In this document: positions 31,303-46,139 of the stretch, in pieces | How the letters are laid out: each line of letters begins with the position of its first letter | Numbering within the stretch: position 1 is the first letter of the stretch | Program-made: the position numbers and the translations under genes | Assembly (NCBI RefSeq): GCF_050948175.1 | Contig: NW_027490091.1 | Coordinates: 2,542,001 to 2,606,000, forward strand | Direction of reading: 5' to 3' | DNA from: Xylocopa sonorina | Taxonomy: Eukaryota > Arthropoda > Insecta > Hymenoptera > Apidae | DNA length: 64,000 nt | The notes under the pieces: model-generated | The model's input: the letters and a program-made list of their open reading frames with translations, nothing else | Database searches by the model: none | Told to the model about the DNA's origin: nothing

Positions 31303-33689
31303 AAGCGCTATTTCTTGGCAGGGAAGTGTCGCGTTTACATTCTTTTGAAGTGAATACGAGGTATACATAACACTCCACAATGAATATTATATCTTACCAT
31401 GAAACGTAGAAATGAGATGCAATATGGCGATTTAAGAAGCATTAGAAATCTATTGGTTCGATACGTAGACATCTGCAAACGCTACTTCCTAGCAAGGAAG
31501 TGTGGCATTTACATTCTTTTGAAAGGAATACAAGGTATACATGACACTTCGCAATGAATATTATATCTTATCATGAAACGTAGATATGAGATGCGATATG
31601 ACGATTTAAGAAGCATTAGAAAACTATCACTTCGATACGTAGACATCTGCAAACGCTATTTCCTAGCAAGGAAGAGTCGCATTTGCATTCTTTTGAAGTG
31701 AATACGAGGTACACATAACACTATGCAATGAATATTATATCTTATCATGAAACATAGAAATGAGATTCGATATGACGATTTAAGAAGCATTAGATCTCTA
31801 TTGCTTCGATGCGTAGACATCTGCAAACGCTACTTCCTAGCAAGGAAGTGTCGCATTTACATTCATTTGAAGTGTATGCGAGGTATACATGGTACTTCGC
31901 AGTAAATATTATATATTATCATGAAACATAGAAATAAGAAGCCATATCGCGATTTAAGAAGCATTAGATCCCTATTGCTTCTATACGTAGACATCTGCAG
32001 ACGCTATTTCCTAGCAAGCAAGTGTCGCATTTACATTCTTTTGAAAGGAATACGAGGTATACATGACACTTCGCAATGAATATTATATCTTAACATGAAA
32101 CATAGAAATGATATGCGATATGACGATTTAAGAAGCACTAGAATTCTACTGCTTCGGTACATAGACATCTGCAAACGCTATTTCCTAGCAAGGAAGTGTC
32201 CCATTTGCATTCATTTGAAGTGTATGCGAAGTATACATGACACTTCGCAATGAATATTATATCTTATCATGAAACATAGAAATGAGATGCGATATGGTGA
32301 TTTAAGACGTATTAGATCTGTATTGCTTCGATACGTAGACATCTGCAAACGCTACTTCCTAGCAAGGAAGTGTCGCATTTTCATTCTTTTGAAAGGAATA
32401 CGAGGTATACATGACACTTCGCAATGAATATTTTATCCTAACATGAAACATAGAAATGATATGGCGATATGACGATTTAAAAAACATTAGAATTCTACTG
32501 CATCGATACGTAGACATCTGCAAACGCTATTTCCTAGCAAGGAAGTGTCGCATTTACATTCTTCTGAAGTGAATACGAGGTATTCATAACACTGCACAAT
32601 GAATATTATATCTCATCATGAAACATTGAAATGAGATGCGATATGACGATTTAAGAAGGATTAGAAAACTATTGCTTCGATACGTAGACATCTGCAAACG
32701 CTATTTCCTAGCAAGGGAGTGTCGCATTTACATTCACTTGAAGTGTATGCGAGGTATACATGACACTACGCAATGAATATTATATACTATCATGAAACAT
32801 AGAAATGTGAAACGATGTCGCGTTTTGAGAAGCATTAGAGCACTAATGCTACGATGCGTAGACACCTGCAAACGCTATTTCCTAGGAAGGAAGTGTCGCA
32901 TTTACATTCTTCTGAAGTGAATACGAGGTATACATAACACTGCCCAATGAATATTATATCTTATCATGAAACATAGAAATGAGAGGCGATATCGCGATTT
33001 AAGAAGCATTAGAACTCTATTGCTTCGATACGTAAACATCTGCAAACGCTATTTCCTAGCAAGGAAGTGTCGCATTTACATTCATTTGAAGCATAGACGA
33101 GATATACATAACACTGCACAATGGATATTATACCTTATTATGAAACATAGAAATGAGATGCGATATCGCTATTTAAGAAGCATTAGATTCCTATTGCTTC
33201 TATACGTAGACATCTGCAAACGCTATTTCCTAGCAAGCAAGTGTCGAATTTACATTCTTTTGAAAGAAATACGAGGTATACATGACACTTCGAAATGAAT
33301 ATTATATCTTATCATGAAACGTAGATATGAGATGCGAAACGACGATTTAAGAAGCATTAGATATCTATTGCTTCGATACGTAGACATCTGCAAACGCTAT
33401 TTCCTAGCAAGGAAGTGTCGCATTTACATACTTTTGAAGTGATTACGAGGTATTCAAAACACTGCACAATGAATATCATATCTCATCATGAAACATTGAA
33501 ATGAGATGCGATATCGCGGTTTATGAAGCTTTAGAACTCTATTGCTTCGATACGTAGACATCTGCAAACGCTATTTCCTAGCAAGGAAGTGTCGCATTTA
33601 CATTCTTTTGTAGTGAATACGAGGTATACATAACACTACACAGTGAATATTATATCTTATCATGAAACATAGAAATGAGATGCGATATG

Positions 33690-36125
33690 ACGATTTAAGA
33701 AGCATTAGATCTCTATTGCTTCGATGCGTAGACATCTGCAAACGCTACTTCCTAGCAAGGGAGTGTCGCATTTACATGCTTTTGAAGTGAATACGAGGTA
33801 TACATGACACTACGCAATGAATATTATATACTATCATGAAACATAGAAATGTGAAACGATGTCGCGTTTTGAGAAGCATTAGAGCACTAATGATACGATA
33901 CGTAGACACCTGCAAACGCTATTTCCTAGCAAGGAAGTGTCGCATTTACATTCTTCTGAAGTGAATACGAGGTATACATAACACTGCCCAATGAATATTA
34001 TATCTTATCATGAAACATAGAAATGAGAGGCGATATCGCGATTTAAGAAGCATTAGAACTCTATTGCTTCGATACGTAGACATCTGCAAACGCTATTTCC
34101 TAGCAAGGGAGTGTCGCATTTACATTCATTTGAAGCATAGACGAGATATACATAACACTGCACAATGGATATTATATCTTATCATGAAACATAGAAATGA
34201 GATGCGATATCGCGATTTAAGAAGCATTAGATTCCTATTGCTTCTATACGTAGACATCTGCAAACGCTATTTCCTAGCAAGCAAGTGTCGAATTTACATT
34301 CTTTTGAAAGAAATACGAGGTATACATGACACTTCGAAATGAATATTATATCTTATCATGAAACGTAGATATGAGATGCGATACGACGATTTAAGAAGCA
34401 TTAGATATCCATTGCTTCTATACGTAGACATTTGCATACGCTATTTCCTAGCAAGGAAGTGTCGCATTTACATTCTTTTGAAGTGAATGCGAGGTATACA
34501 TGACACTACGCAATGATTATTATATACTATCATGAAACATAGAAATGTGAAACGATGTCGCGTTTTGAGAAGCATTAGAGCACTAATGCTACGATACGTA
34601 GACACCTGCAAACGCTATTTCCTAGCAAGGAAGTGTCGCATTTACATTCTTCTGAAGTGAATACGAGGTATACATAACACTGCACAGTGAATATTATATA
34701 TTATCATGAAACATAGATATGAGATGCGATATGACGTTTTAAGATGCATTAGAAAACTATTGCTTCGATACGTAGACATCTGCAAACGCTACTGCCTAGA
34801 AAGGAAGTGTCGCATTTACATTCTTTTGAAAGGAATGCGAGGTATACATGACACTTCGCAATGAATATTATATCTTATCATGAAACGTAGATATGAGATG
34901 CGATACGACGATTTAAGAAGCATTAGATCTCTATTGCTTCGATGCGTAGACATCTGCAAACGCTACTTCCTAGCAAGGGAGTGTCGCATTTACATGCTTT
35001 TGAAGTGAATACGAGGTATACATGACACTACGCAATGAATATTATATACTATCATGAAACATAGAAATGTGAAACGATGTCGCGTTTTGAGAAGCATTAG
35101 AGCACTAATGATACGATACGTAGACACCTGCAAACGCTATTTCCTAGCAAGGAAGTGTCGCATTTACATTCTTCTGAAGTGAATACGAGGTATACATAAC
35201 ACTGCCCAATGAATATTATATCTTATCATGAAACATAGAAATGAGAGGCGATATCGCGATTTAAGAAGCATTAGAACTCTATTGCTTCGATACGTAGACA
35301 TCTGCAAACGCTATTTCCTAGCAAGGGAGTGTCGCATTTACATTCATTTGAAGCATAGACGAGATATACATAACACTGCACAATGGATATTATATCTTAT
35401 CATGAAACATAGAAATGAGATGCGATATCGCGATTTAAGAAGCATTAGATTCCTATTGCTTCTATACGTAGACATCTGCAAACGCTATTTCCTAGCAAGC
35501 AAGTGTCGAATTTACATTCTTTTGAAAGAAATACGAGGTATACATGACACTTCGAAATGAATATTATATCTTATCATGAAACGTAGATATGAGATGCGAT
35601 ACGACGATTTAAGAAGCATTAGATATCCATTGCTTCTATACGTAGACATTTGCATACGCTATTTCCTAGCAAGGAAGTGTCGCATTTACATTCTTTTGAA
35701 GTGAATACGAGGTATACATGACACTACGCAATGATTATTATATACTATCATGAAACATAGAAATGTGAAACGATGTCGCGTTTTGAGAAGCATTAGAGCA
35801 CTAATGCTACGATACGTAGACACCTGCAAACGCTATTTCCTAGCAAGGAAGTGTCGCATTTACATTCTTCTGAAGTGAATACGAGGTATACATAACACTG
35901 CACAGTGAATATTATATATTATCATGAAACATAGATATGAGATGCGATATGACGTTTTAAGATGCATTAGAAAACTATTGCTTCGATACGTAGACATCTG
36001 CAAACGCTACTGCCTAGAAAGGAAGTGTCGCATTTACATTCTTTTGAAAGGAATGCGAGGTATACATGACACTTCGCAATGAATATTATATCTTATCATG
36101 AAACGTAGATATGAGATGCGATACG
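33690..36125 (+). repeat. Tandem duplication of a 7-monomer (1218-bp) unit
   Basis: Copies run from about 33690 to 34907 and 34908 to 36125. Diagnostic features 1218 bp apart are TTACATGCTTTTGAAG, CTAATGATACGATACG, GAAGCATAGACGAG and GACACTTCGAAATG. A third, partial copy appears to start just after 36125. Open frames of 110 codons repeat identically in this block only because the DNA does. Confidence 0.88.
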
Positions 36126-36303
36126 ACGATTTAAGAAGCATTAGATCTCTATTGCTTCGATGCGTAGACATCTGCAAACGCTACTTCCTAGCAAGGGAGT
36201 GTCGCATTTACATTCTTTTGAAGTGAATACGAGGTATACATGACACTACGCAATGAATATTATATACTATCATGAAACATAGAAATGTTAAACGATGTCG
36301 CGT

Positions 36304-39300
36304 CATGAGAAGCATTAGAGCACTAATGCTACGATACGTAGACACCTGCAAACGCTATTTCCTAGCAAGGAAGTGTCGCATTTACATTCTTCTGAAGTGA
36401 ATACGAGGTATACATAACACTGCACAGTGAATATTATATATTATCATGAAACATAGATATGAGATGCGATATGACGTTTTAAGATGCATTAAAAAACTAT
36501 TGCTTCGATACGTAGACATCTGCAAACGCTACTGCCTAGCAAGGAAGTGTCGCATTTACATTCTTTTGAAAGGAATGCGAGGTATACATGACACTTCGCA
36601 ATGAATATTATATCTTATCATGAATCGTAGATATGAGATGCGATACGACGATTTAAGAAGCATTAGAAAACTATTGCTTCGATACGTAGATATCTGCAAA
36701 CGCTATTTCCTAGCAAGGAAGTGTCGCATTTACATTCTTTTGTAGTGAATACGAGGTATACATAACACTACACAGTGAATATTATATCTTATCATGAAAC
36801 ATAGAAATGAGATGCGATATGACGATTTAAGAAGCATTAGATCTCTATTGCTTCGATGCGTAGACATCTGCAAACGCTACTTCCTAGTAAGGGAGTGTCG
36901 CATTTACATTCACTTGAAGTGTATGCGAGGTATACATGACACTACGCAATGAATATTATATACTACCATGAAACATAGAAATGTGAAACGATGTCGCGTT
37001 TTGAGAAGCATTAGAGCACTAATGCTACGATACGTAGACACCTGCAAACGCTATTTCCTAGCAAGGAAGTGTCGCATTTACATTCTTCTGAAGTGAATAC
37101 GAGGTATACATAACACTGCCCAATGAATATTATATCTTATCATGAAACATAGAAATGAGAGGCGATATCGCGATTTAAGAAGCATTAGAACTCTATTGCT
37201 TCGATACGTAGACATCTGCAAACGCTATTTCCTAGCAAGGGAGTGTCGCATTTACATTCATTTGAAGCATAGACGAGATATACATAACACTGCACAATGG
37301 ATATTATATCTTATCATGAAACATAGAAATGAGATGCGATATCGCGATTTAAGAAGCATTAGATTCCTATTGCTTCTATACGTAGACATCTGCAAACGCT
37401 ATTTCCTAGCAAGCAAGTGTCGAATTTACATTCTTTTGAAAGAAATACGAGGTATACATGACACTTCGAAATGAATATTATATCTTATCATGAAACGTAG
37501 ATATGAGATGCGATACGACGATTTAAGAAGCATTAGATATCCATTGCTTCTATACGTAGACATTTGCATACGCTATTTCCTAGCAAGGAAGTGTCGCATT
37601 TACATTCTTTTGAAGTGAATACGAGGTATACATGACACTACGCAATGAATATTATATACTATCATGAAACACAGAAATGTGAAACGATGTCGCGTTTTGA
37701 GAAGCATTAGAGCACTAATGCTACGATACGTAGACATCTGCAAACGCTATTTCCTAGCAAGGAAGTGTCGCATCTACATTCATTTGAAGTGAATACGAGG
37801 CATACATAACACTGCACAGTGAATATTATATCTTATCATGAAACATAGAAATGAGATGCGATATGGCGATTTAAGAAGCATTAGAACTCTATTGCTTCGA
37901 TACGTAGACATCTGCAAACGCTATTTCCTAGCAAGGAAGTGTCGCATTTACATTCGTTTGAAGTGTATGCGAGGTATGCGTGACACTTCGCAATGAATAT
38001 TATATATTATCATGAAACATAGATATGAGATGCGATATCGCGAATTTGCAAGCTTTAGAAATCTATTGCTTCGATACGTAGACATCTGCAAACGCTATTT
38101 CCTAGCAAGGAAGTGTCGCATTTACATTCTTTTGAAATGAATACGAGGTATACATAACACTCCACAGTGAATATTATATATTATCATGAAACATAGTAAT
38201 GAGTAGCGATATCGCGTTTTGAGAAGCATTAGAACTCTAATGCTACCATACGTAGACGTCTGCAAACGCTATTTCCTGGCAAGGAAGTGTCGCATTTACA
38301 TTCTTTTGAGGTGAATACGAGGTATACATAAAACTGCACATTGAAAATTATATCTTATCATGAAACATAGAAATGAGATGCGATATGGCGATTTAAGGGG
38401 CATTAGAACTTTATTGCTTCGATACGTAGACATCAGCAAACGCTATTTCCTAGCAAGGAAGTGTCGCATTTACATTCTTTTGAAGTGAATACGAGGTATA
38501 CATGACACTACGCAATGAATATTATATACTGTCATGTAACATAGAAATGAGAAACGCTGTCGCGTTTTGAGAAGCATTAGAGCACTAACTCTACGATACA
38601 TAGACATCTGCAAACGCTACTTCCTAGCAAGGAAGTGTCGCATTTACATTCTTTTGAAAGGAATGCGAGGTATACATGACACTTCGCAATGAATATTATA
38701 TCTTATCATGAAACGTAGATATGAGATGCGATACGACGATTTAAGAAGCATTAGATCTCTATTGCTTCGATGCGTAGACATCTGCAAACGCTACTTCCTA
38801 GCAAGGGAGTGTCGCATTTACATTCTTTTGAAGTGAATACGAGGTATACATGACACTACGCAATGAATATTATATACTATCATGAAACATAGAAATGTTA
38901 AACGATGTCGCGTCATGAGAAGCATTAGAGCACTAATGCTACGATACGTAGACATCTGCAAACGCTACTTCCTAGCAAGGAAGAGTCGCATTTACATTCT
39001 TCTGATGTGAATACGAGGTATACATAACACTGCACAGTGAATATTATTTCTTATCATGAAACATAGAAATGAGATGCGATAAGGCGATTTAAGAAGCTTT
39101 AGAACGTTATTGCTTCGATACGAAGACATCAGCAAACGCTATATCCTAGCAAGGAAGTGTCGCATTTACATTCATTTGAAGTGTATGCAAGGTATACATG
39201 ACACTACTCGATGAATATTATATACTATCATGAAACATAGAAATGAGAAACGCTGTCGCGTTTTGAGAAGCATTAGAGCACTAACTCTACGATACATAGA

Positions 39301-42300
39301 CATCTGCAAATGCTATTTCCTAGCAAGGAAGTGTCGCATTTACATTCCTTTGAAGTGAATACGAGGTATACATAACACTGCACAGTGAATATTATATCTT
39401 ATCATGAAACATAGAAATGTGAAACGATGTCGCGTTTTGAGAAGCATTAGAGCACTAATGCTACGATACGTAGACATCTGCAAACGCTATTTCCTAGCAA
39501 GGAAGTGTGGCATCTACATTCATTTGAAGTGAATACGAGGCATACATAACACTGCACAGTGAATATTATATCTTATCATGAAACATTGAAATGAGATGCG
39601 ATATGACGATTTAAGAAGCATTAGAAAACTATTGCTTCGATACGTAGACATCTGCAAACGCTATTTCCTAGCAAGGGAGTGTCGCATTTACATTCACTTG
39701 AAGTGTATGCGAGGTATACATGACACTACGCAATGAATATTATATACTATCATGAAACATAGAAATGTGAAACGATGTCGCGTTTTGAGAAGCATTAGAG
39801 CACTAATGCTACGATGCGTAGACACCTGCAAACGCTATTTCCTAGCAAGGAAGTGTCCCATTTGCATTCATTTGAAGTGTATGCGAAGTATACATGACAC
39901 TTCGCAATGAATATTATATCTTATCATGAAACATAGAAATGAGATGCGATATGGTGATTTAAGACGTATTAGATCTGTATTGCTTCGATACGTAGACATC
40001 TGCAAACGCTATTTCCTAGCAAGGGAGTGTCGCATTTACATTCATTTGAAGCATAGACGAGATATACATAACACTGCACAATGGATATTATATCTTATCA
40101 TGAAACATAGAAATGAGATGCGATATCGCGATTTAAGAAGCATTAGATTCCTATTGCTTCTATACGTAGACATCTGCAAACGCTATTTCCTAGCAAACAA
40201 GTGTCGAATTTACATTCTTTTGAAAGAAATACGAGGTATACATGACACTTCGAAATGAATATTATATCTTATCATGAAACGTAGATATGAGATGCGATAC
40301 GACGATTTAAGAAGCATTAGATATCCATTGCTTCTATACGTAGACATTTGCATACGCTATTTCCTAGCAAGGAAGTGTCGCATTTACATTCTTTTGAAGT
40401 GAATACGAGGTATACATGACACTACGCAATGATTATTATATACTATCATGAAACATAGAAATGTGAAACGATGTCGCGTTTTGAGAAGCATTAGAGCACT
40501 AATGCTACGATACGTAGACACCTGCAAACGCTATTTCCTAGCAAGGAAGTGTCGCATTTACATTCTTCTGAAGTGAATACGAGGTATACATAACACTGCA
40601 CAGTGAATATTATATATTATCATGAAACATAGATATGAGATGCGATATGACGTTTTAAGATGCATTAGAAAACTATTGCTTCGATACGTAGACATCTGCA
40701 AACGCTACTGCCTAGAAAGGAAGTGTCGCATTTACATTCTTTTGAAAGGAATGCGAGGTATACATGACACTTCGCAATGAATATTATATCTTATCATGAA
40801 TCGTAGATATGAGATGCGATACGACGATTTAAGAAGCATTAGAAAACTATTGCTTCGATACGTAGATATCTGCAAACGCTATTTCCTAGCAAGGAAGTGT
40901 CGCATTTACATTCTTTTGTAGTGAATACGAGGTATACATAACACTACACAGTGAATATTATATCTTATCATGAAACATAGAAATGAGATGCGATATGACG
41001 ATTTAAGAAGCATTAGATCTCTATTGCTTCGATGCGTAGACATCTGCAAACGCTACTTCCTAGTAAGGGAGTGTCGCATTTACATTCACTTGAAGTGTAT
41101 GCGAGGTATACATGACACTACGCAATGAATATTATATACTATCATGAAACATAGAAATGTGAAACGATGTCGCGTTTTGAGAAGCATTAGAGCACTAATG
41201 CTACGATACGTAGACACCTGCAAACGCTATTTCCTAGCAAGGAAGTGTCGCATTTACATTCTTCTGAAGTGAATACGAGGTATACATAACACTGCCCAAT
41301 GAATATTATATCTTATCATGAAACATAGAAATGAGAGGCGATATCGCGATTTAAGAAGCATTAGAACTCTATTGCTTCGATACGTAGACATCTGCAAACG
41401 CTATTTCCTAGCAAGGGAGTGTCGCATTTACATTCATTTGAAGCATAGACGAGATATACATAACACTGCACAATGGATATTATATCTTATCATGAAACAT
41501 AGAAATGAGATGCGATATCGCGATTTAAGAAGCATTAGATTCCTATTGCTTCTATACGTAGACATCTGCAAACGCTATTTCCTAGCAAGCAAGTGTCGAA
41601 TTTACATTCTTTTGAAAGAAATACGAGGTATACATGACACTTCGAAATGAATATTATATCTTATCATGAAACGTAGATATGAGATGCCATACGACGATTT
41701 AAGAAGCATTAGATATCCATTGCTTCTATACGTAGACATTTGCATACGCTATTTCCTAGCAAGGAAGTGTCGCATTTACATTCTTTTGAAGTGAATACGA
41801 GGTATACATGACACTACGCAATGAATATTATATACTATCATGAAACACAGAAATGTGAAACGATGTCGCGTTTTGAGAAGCATTAGAGCACTAATGCTAC
41901 GATACGTAGACATCTGCAAACGCTATTTCCTAGCAAGGAAGTGTCGCATCTACATTCATTTGAAGTGAATACGAGGCATACATAACACTGCACAGTGAAT
42001 ATTATATCTTATCATGAAACATAGAAATGAGATGCGATATGGCGATTTAAGAAGCATTAGAACTCTATTGCTTCGATACGTAGACATCTGCAAACGCTAT
42101 TTCCTAGCAAGGAAGTGTCGCATTTACATTCGTTTGAAGTGTATGCGAGGTATGCGTGACACTTCGCAATGAATATTATATATTATCATGAAACATAGAT
42201 ATGAGATGCGATATCGCGAATTTGCAAGCTTTAGAAATCTATTGCTTCGATACGTAGACATCTGCAAACGCTATTTCCTAGCAAGGAAGTGTCGCATTTA

Positions 42301-43400
42301 CATTCTTTTGAAATGAATACGAGGTATACATATCACTCCACAGTGAATATTATATATTATCATGAAACATAGTAATGAGTAGCGATATCGCGTTTTGAGA
42401 AGCATTAGAACTCTAATGCTACCATACGTAGACGTCTGCAAACGCTATTTCCTGGCAAGGAAGTGTCGCATTTACATTCTTTTGAGGTGAATACGAGGTA
42501 TACATAAAACTGCACATTGAAAATTATATCTTATCATGAAACATAGAAATGAGATGCGATATGGCGATTTAAGGGGCATTAGAACTTTATTGCTTCGATA
42601 CGTAGACATCAGCAAACGCTATTTCCTAGCAAGGAAGTGTCGCATTTACATTCTTTTGAAGTGAATACGAGGTATACATGACACTACGCAATGAATATTA
42701 TATACTGTCATGTAACATAGAAATGAGAAACGCTGTCGCGTTTTGAGAAGCATTAGAGCACTAACTCTACGATACATAGACATCTGCAAACGCTACTTCC
42801 TAGCAAGGAAGAGTCGCATTTACATTCTTCTGATGTGAATACGAGGTATACATAACACTGCACAGTGAATATTATTTCTTATCATGAAACATAGAAATGA
42901 GATGCGATAAGGCGATTTAAGAAGCTTTAGAACGTTATTGCTTCGATACGAAGACATCAGCAAACGCTATATCCTAGCAAGGAAGTGTCGCATTTACATT
43001 CATTTGAAGTGTATGCAAGGTATACATGACACTACTCGATGAATATTATATACTATCATGAAACATAGAAATGAGAAACGCTGTCGCGTTTTGAGAAGCA
43101 TTAGAGCACTAACTCTACGATACATAGACATCCGCAAATGCTATTTCCTAGCAAGGAAGTGTCGCATTTACATTCCTTTGAAGTGAATACGAGGTATACA
43201 TAACACTGCACAGTGAATATTATATCTTATCATGAAACATAGAAATGTGAAACGATGTCGCGTTTTGAGAAGCATTAGAGCACTAATGCTACGATACGTA
43301 GACATCTGCAAACGCTATTTCCTAGCAAGGAAGTGTCGCATCTACATTCATTTGAAGTGAATACGAGGCATACATAACACTGCACAGTGAATATTATATC
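36304..43400 (+). repeat. 24-monomer (4176-bp) duplication with a two-monomer deletion in copy 2
   Basis: Copy 1 is about 36304-40479 and copy 2 about 40480-43400. Markers 4176 bp apart include CATGAATCGTAGATATG (36622 and 40798), ACAGAAATGTGAAACG (37671 and 41847) and TTTAAGGGGCATTAG (38392 and 42568). After about 38600 the offset falls to 3828 bp (22 monomers), as shown by AAGAGTCGCATTTAC at 38981 and 42809, so copy 2 lacks two monomers. This is the largest higher-order unit seen. Confidence 0.9.
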
Positions 43401-43779
43401 TTATCATGAAACATAGGAATGAGATGCAATATGGCGATTTGAGAAGCATTAGAACTCTATTGCATCGATACGTAGACATCTGCAAACGCTATGTCCTAGC
43501 AAGGAAGTGTCGCATTTACATTCCTTTGAAGTGAATACGAGGTATACATAACACTGCACAGTGAATATTATATCTTATAATGAAACATAGAAATGTGAAA
43601 CGATGTCGCGTTTTGAGAAGCATTAGAGCACTAATGCTACGATACGTAGACATCTGCAAACGCTATTTCCTAGCAAGGAAGTGTCGCATCTACATTCATT
43701 TGAAGTGAATACGAGGCATACATAACACTGCACAGTGAATATTATATCTTATCATGAAACATAGGAATGAGATGCGATA

Positions 43780-45290
43780 TGGCGATTTAAGAAGCATTAG
43801 AAATCTATTGCTTCGATACGTAGACATCTGCAAACGCTATTTCCTAGTAAGGAAGTGACGCATTTACATTCATTTGAAGTGTATCCGAGGTATACATGAC
43901 ACTTCGCAATGAATATTATATATTATCATGAAACATAAATATGAGATGCGATATCGCGAATTAGCAAGCTTTAGAGATCTATTGCTTCTATACGTAGACA
44001 TCTGCAAACGCTATTTCCTAGCAAGGAAGTGTCGCATTTACAATCTTTTGAAGTGAATACGAGGTATACATGACACTACGCAATGAGTATTATATACTAT
44101 CATGAAACATAGAAATGTGAAACGATGTCGCGGTTTGAGAAGCATTAGAGCACTTATGCTACGATACGTAGACATCTGCAAACGCTATTTCCTAGCAAGG
44201 AAGTGTCGCATCTACATTCATTTGAAGTGAATACGAGGCATACATAACACTGCACAGTGAATATTCTATCTTATCATGAAACATAGAAATGAGATGCGAT
44301 ATGGCGATTTAAGAAGCATTAGAACTCTATTGCTTCGATACGTTGACATCTGCAAAGCAAGGAAGTGCCGCATTTACATTCTTTTGAAAGGAGTACGAGG
44401 TATACATGACACTTCGCAATGAATATTATATCTTAACATGAAACATAGAAATGATATGCGATATGACGATTTAAGAAGCATTAGAATTCTACTGCTTCGG
44501 TACATAGACATCTGCAAACGCTATTTCCTAGCAAGGAAGTGTCGCATTTACATTCTTCTGAAGTGAATACGAGGTATTCATAACACTGCACGATGAATAT
44601 TATATCTCATCATGAAACATTAAAATGAGATGCGATATCGAGATTTATGTAGCTTTAGATATCTATTGCTTCGATACGTAGACATCTGCAAACGCTATTT
44701 CCTAGCAAGGAAGTGTCGCATTTGCATTCATTTGAAGTGTATGCGAGGTATTCATGTCACTTCGCAGTGAATATTATATCTTAACATGAAGCATAGAAAT
44801 GATATGCGATATGGCGATTTAAGAAGCATTAGAAATCTATTGCTTCGATACGTAGACATCTGCAAACGCTATTTCCTAGTAAGGAAGTGACGCATTTACA
44901 TTCATTTGAAGTGTATCCGAGGTATACATGACACTTCGCAATGAATATTATATATTATCATGAAACATAGATATGAGATGCGATATCGCGAATTAGCAAG
45001 CTTTAGAGAACTATTGCTTCTATACGTAGACATCTGCAAACGCTATTTCCTAGCAAGGAAGTGTCGCATTTACATTCTTTTGAAGTGAATACGAGGTATA
45101 CATGACACTACGCAATGAATATTATATACTATCATGAAACATAGAAATGTGAAACGATGTCGCGTTTTGAGAAGCATTAGAGCACTAATGCTTCGATACG
45201 TAGACATCTGCAAACGCTATCTCCTAGCAAGGAAGTGTCGCATCTACATTCATTTGAAGTGAATACGAGGCATACATAACACTGCACAGT
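43780..45290 (+). repeat. 6-monomer duplication including a 12-bp deletion
   Basis: About 43780-44260 recurs near 44812-45290. Markers are CTAGTAAGGAAGTGACGC and GTGTATCCGAGG. The offset is 1032 bp rather than 1044 because one intervening monomer is 12 bp short. Repeated modules with CGCATCTACATTCATTTG and GAGGCATACATAACAC occur at 348-bp spacing within 43240-43770. Confidence 0.8.
44276..44437 (+). repeat. Satellite monomer with a 12-bp deletion
   Basis: This unit is 162 bp long. It reads CTGCAAAGCAAGGAAG where others read CTGCAAACGCTATTTCC followed by TAGCAAGG. Twelve bases are lost, including the left arm of the stem-loop. The loss keeps the 58-codon frame, but there is no evidence that this matters. 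Confidence 0.85.
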
Positions 45291-46139
45291 GAATATTATA
45301 TCTTATCATGAAACATAGAAATGAGATGCGATATGGCGATTTAAGAAGCATTAGAACTCTATTGCTTCGATACGTTGACATCTGCAAACGCAATTTCCTA
45401 GCAAGGAAGTGTCGCATCTACATTCATTTGAAGTGAATACGAGGCATACATAACACTGCACAGTGAATATTATATCTTATCATGAAACATAGAAATGAGA
45501 TGCGATATCGCGATTTAAGAAGCTTCAGAACTCTATTGCTTCGATACTAGATATGTGCAAACACTATTTCCTAGCAAGGTACTGTCGCACTCACATTCAT
45601 TTGAAGTGTATGCGAGGTATACATGACACTTCGCAATGAATATTATATCTTATCATGAAACATAGAAATGAGATGCGATATGACGATTTAAGAAGCATTA
45701 GAACTCTATTGCTACGATACGTAGACATTTGCAAACACTATTTCCCAGCAAGGAACTGACGCATTCACATTCGTTTGAATTATATGCGAGGTATACATGA
45801 AACTTCGCAATGAATATTATATATTATCATGAAACATAGATATGAGATGCGATATCGCGAATTAGCAACCTTTAGAAACCTATTGTTTCGATACGTAGAC
45901 ATCTGCAAACGCCATTTCCTTGCAAGGAAGTGTCGCATTTACATTCATTTGAAGTATAGATGAGATAAACATAACACTACACAATGAATATTATATCTTA
46001 TCATGAAACATAGAAACGAGATGCGATATCGCGCTTTAAGAAGCATTAGAACTATATTGCCTCGATACGTACACATCTGCAAACGTTATTTGCTAGCAAG
46101 GAAGTGTCGCATTTACATTCTTTTGAAGTGAATACGGGG

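Noticed and set aside
34010..34342. Repeated 110-codon open frames starting MKHRNE, identical at 34010, 35228, 37142 and 41318, with variants at many other places
   Set aside because: A 174-bp period is 58 codons, so frames run on between monomers. The consensus has two TGA codons, and the open versions are simply monomers where these are substituted. Identity between copies follows from higher-order duplication, and there is no independent coding evidence.
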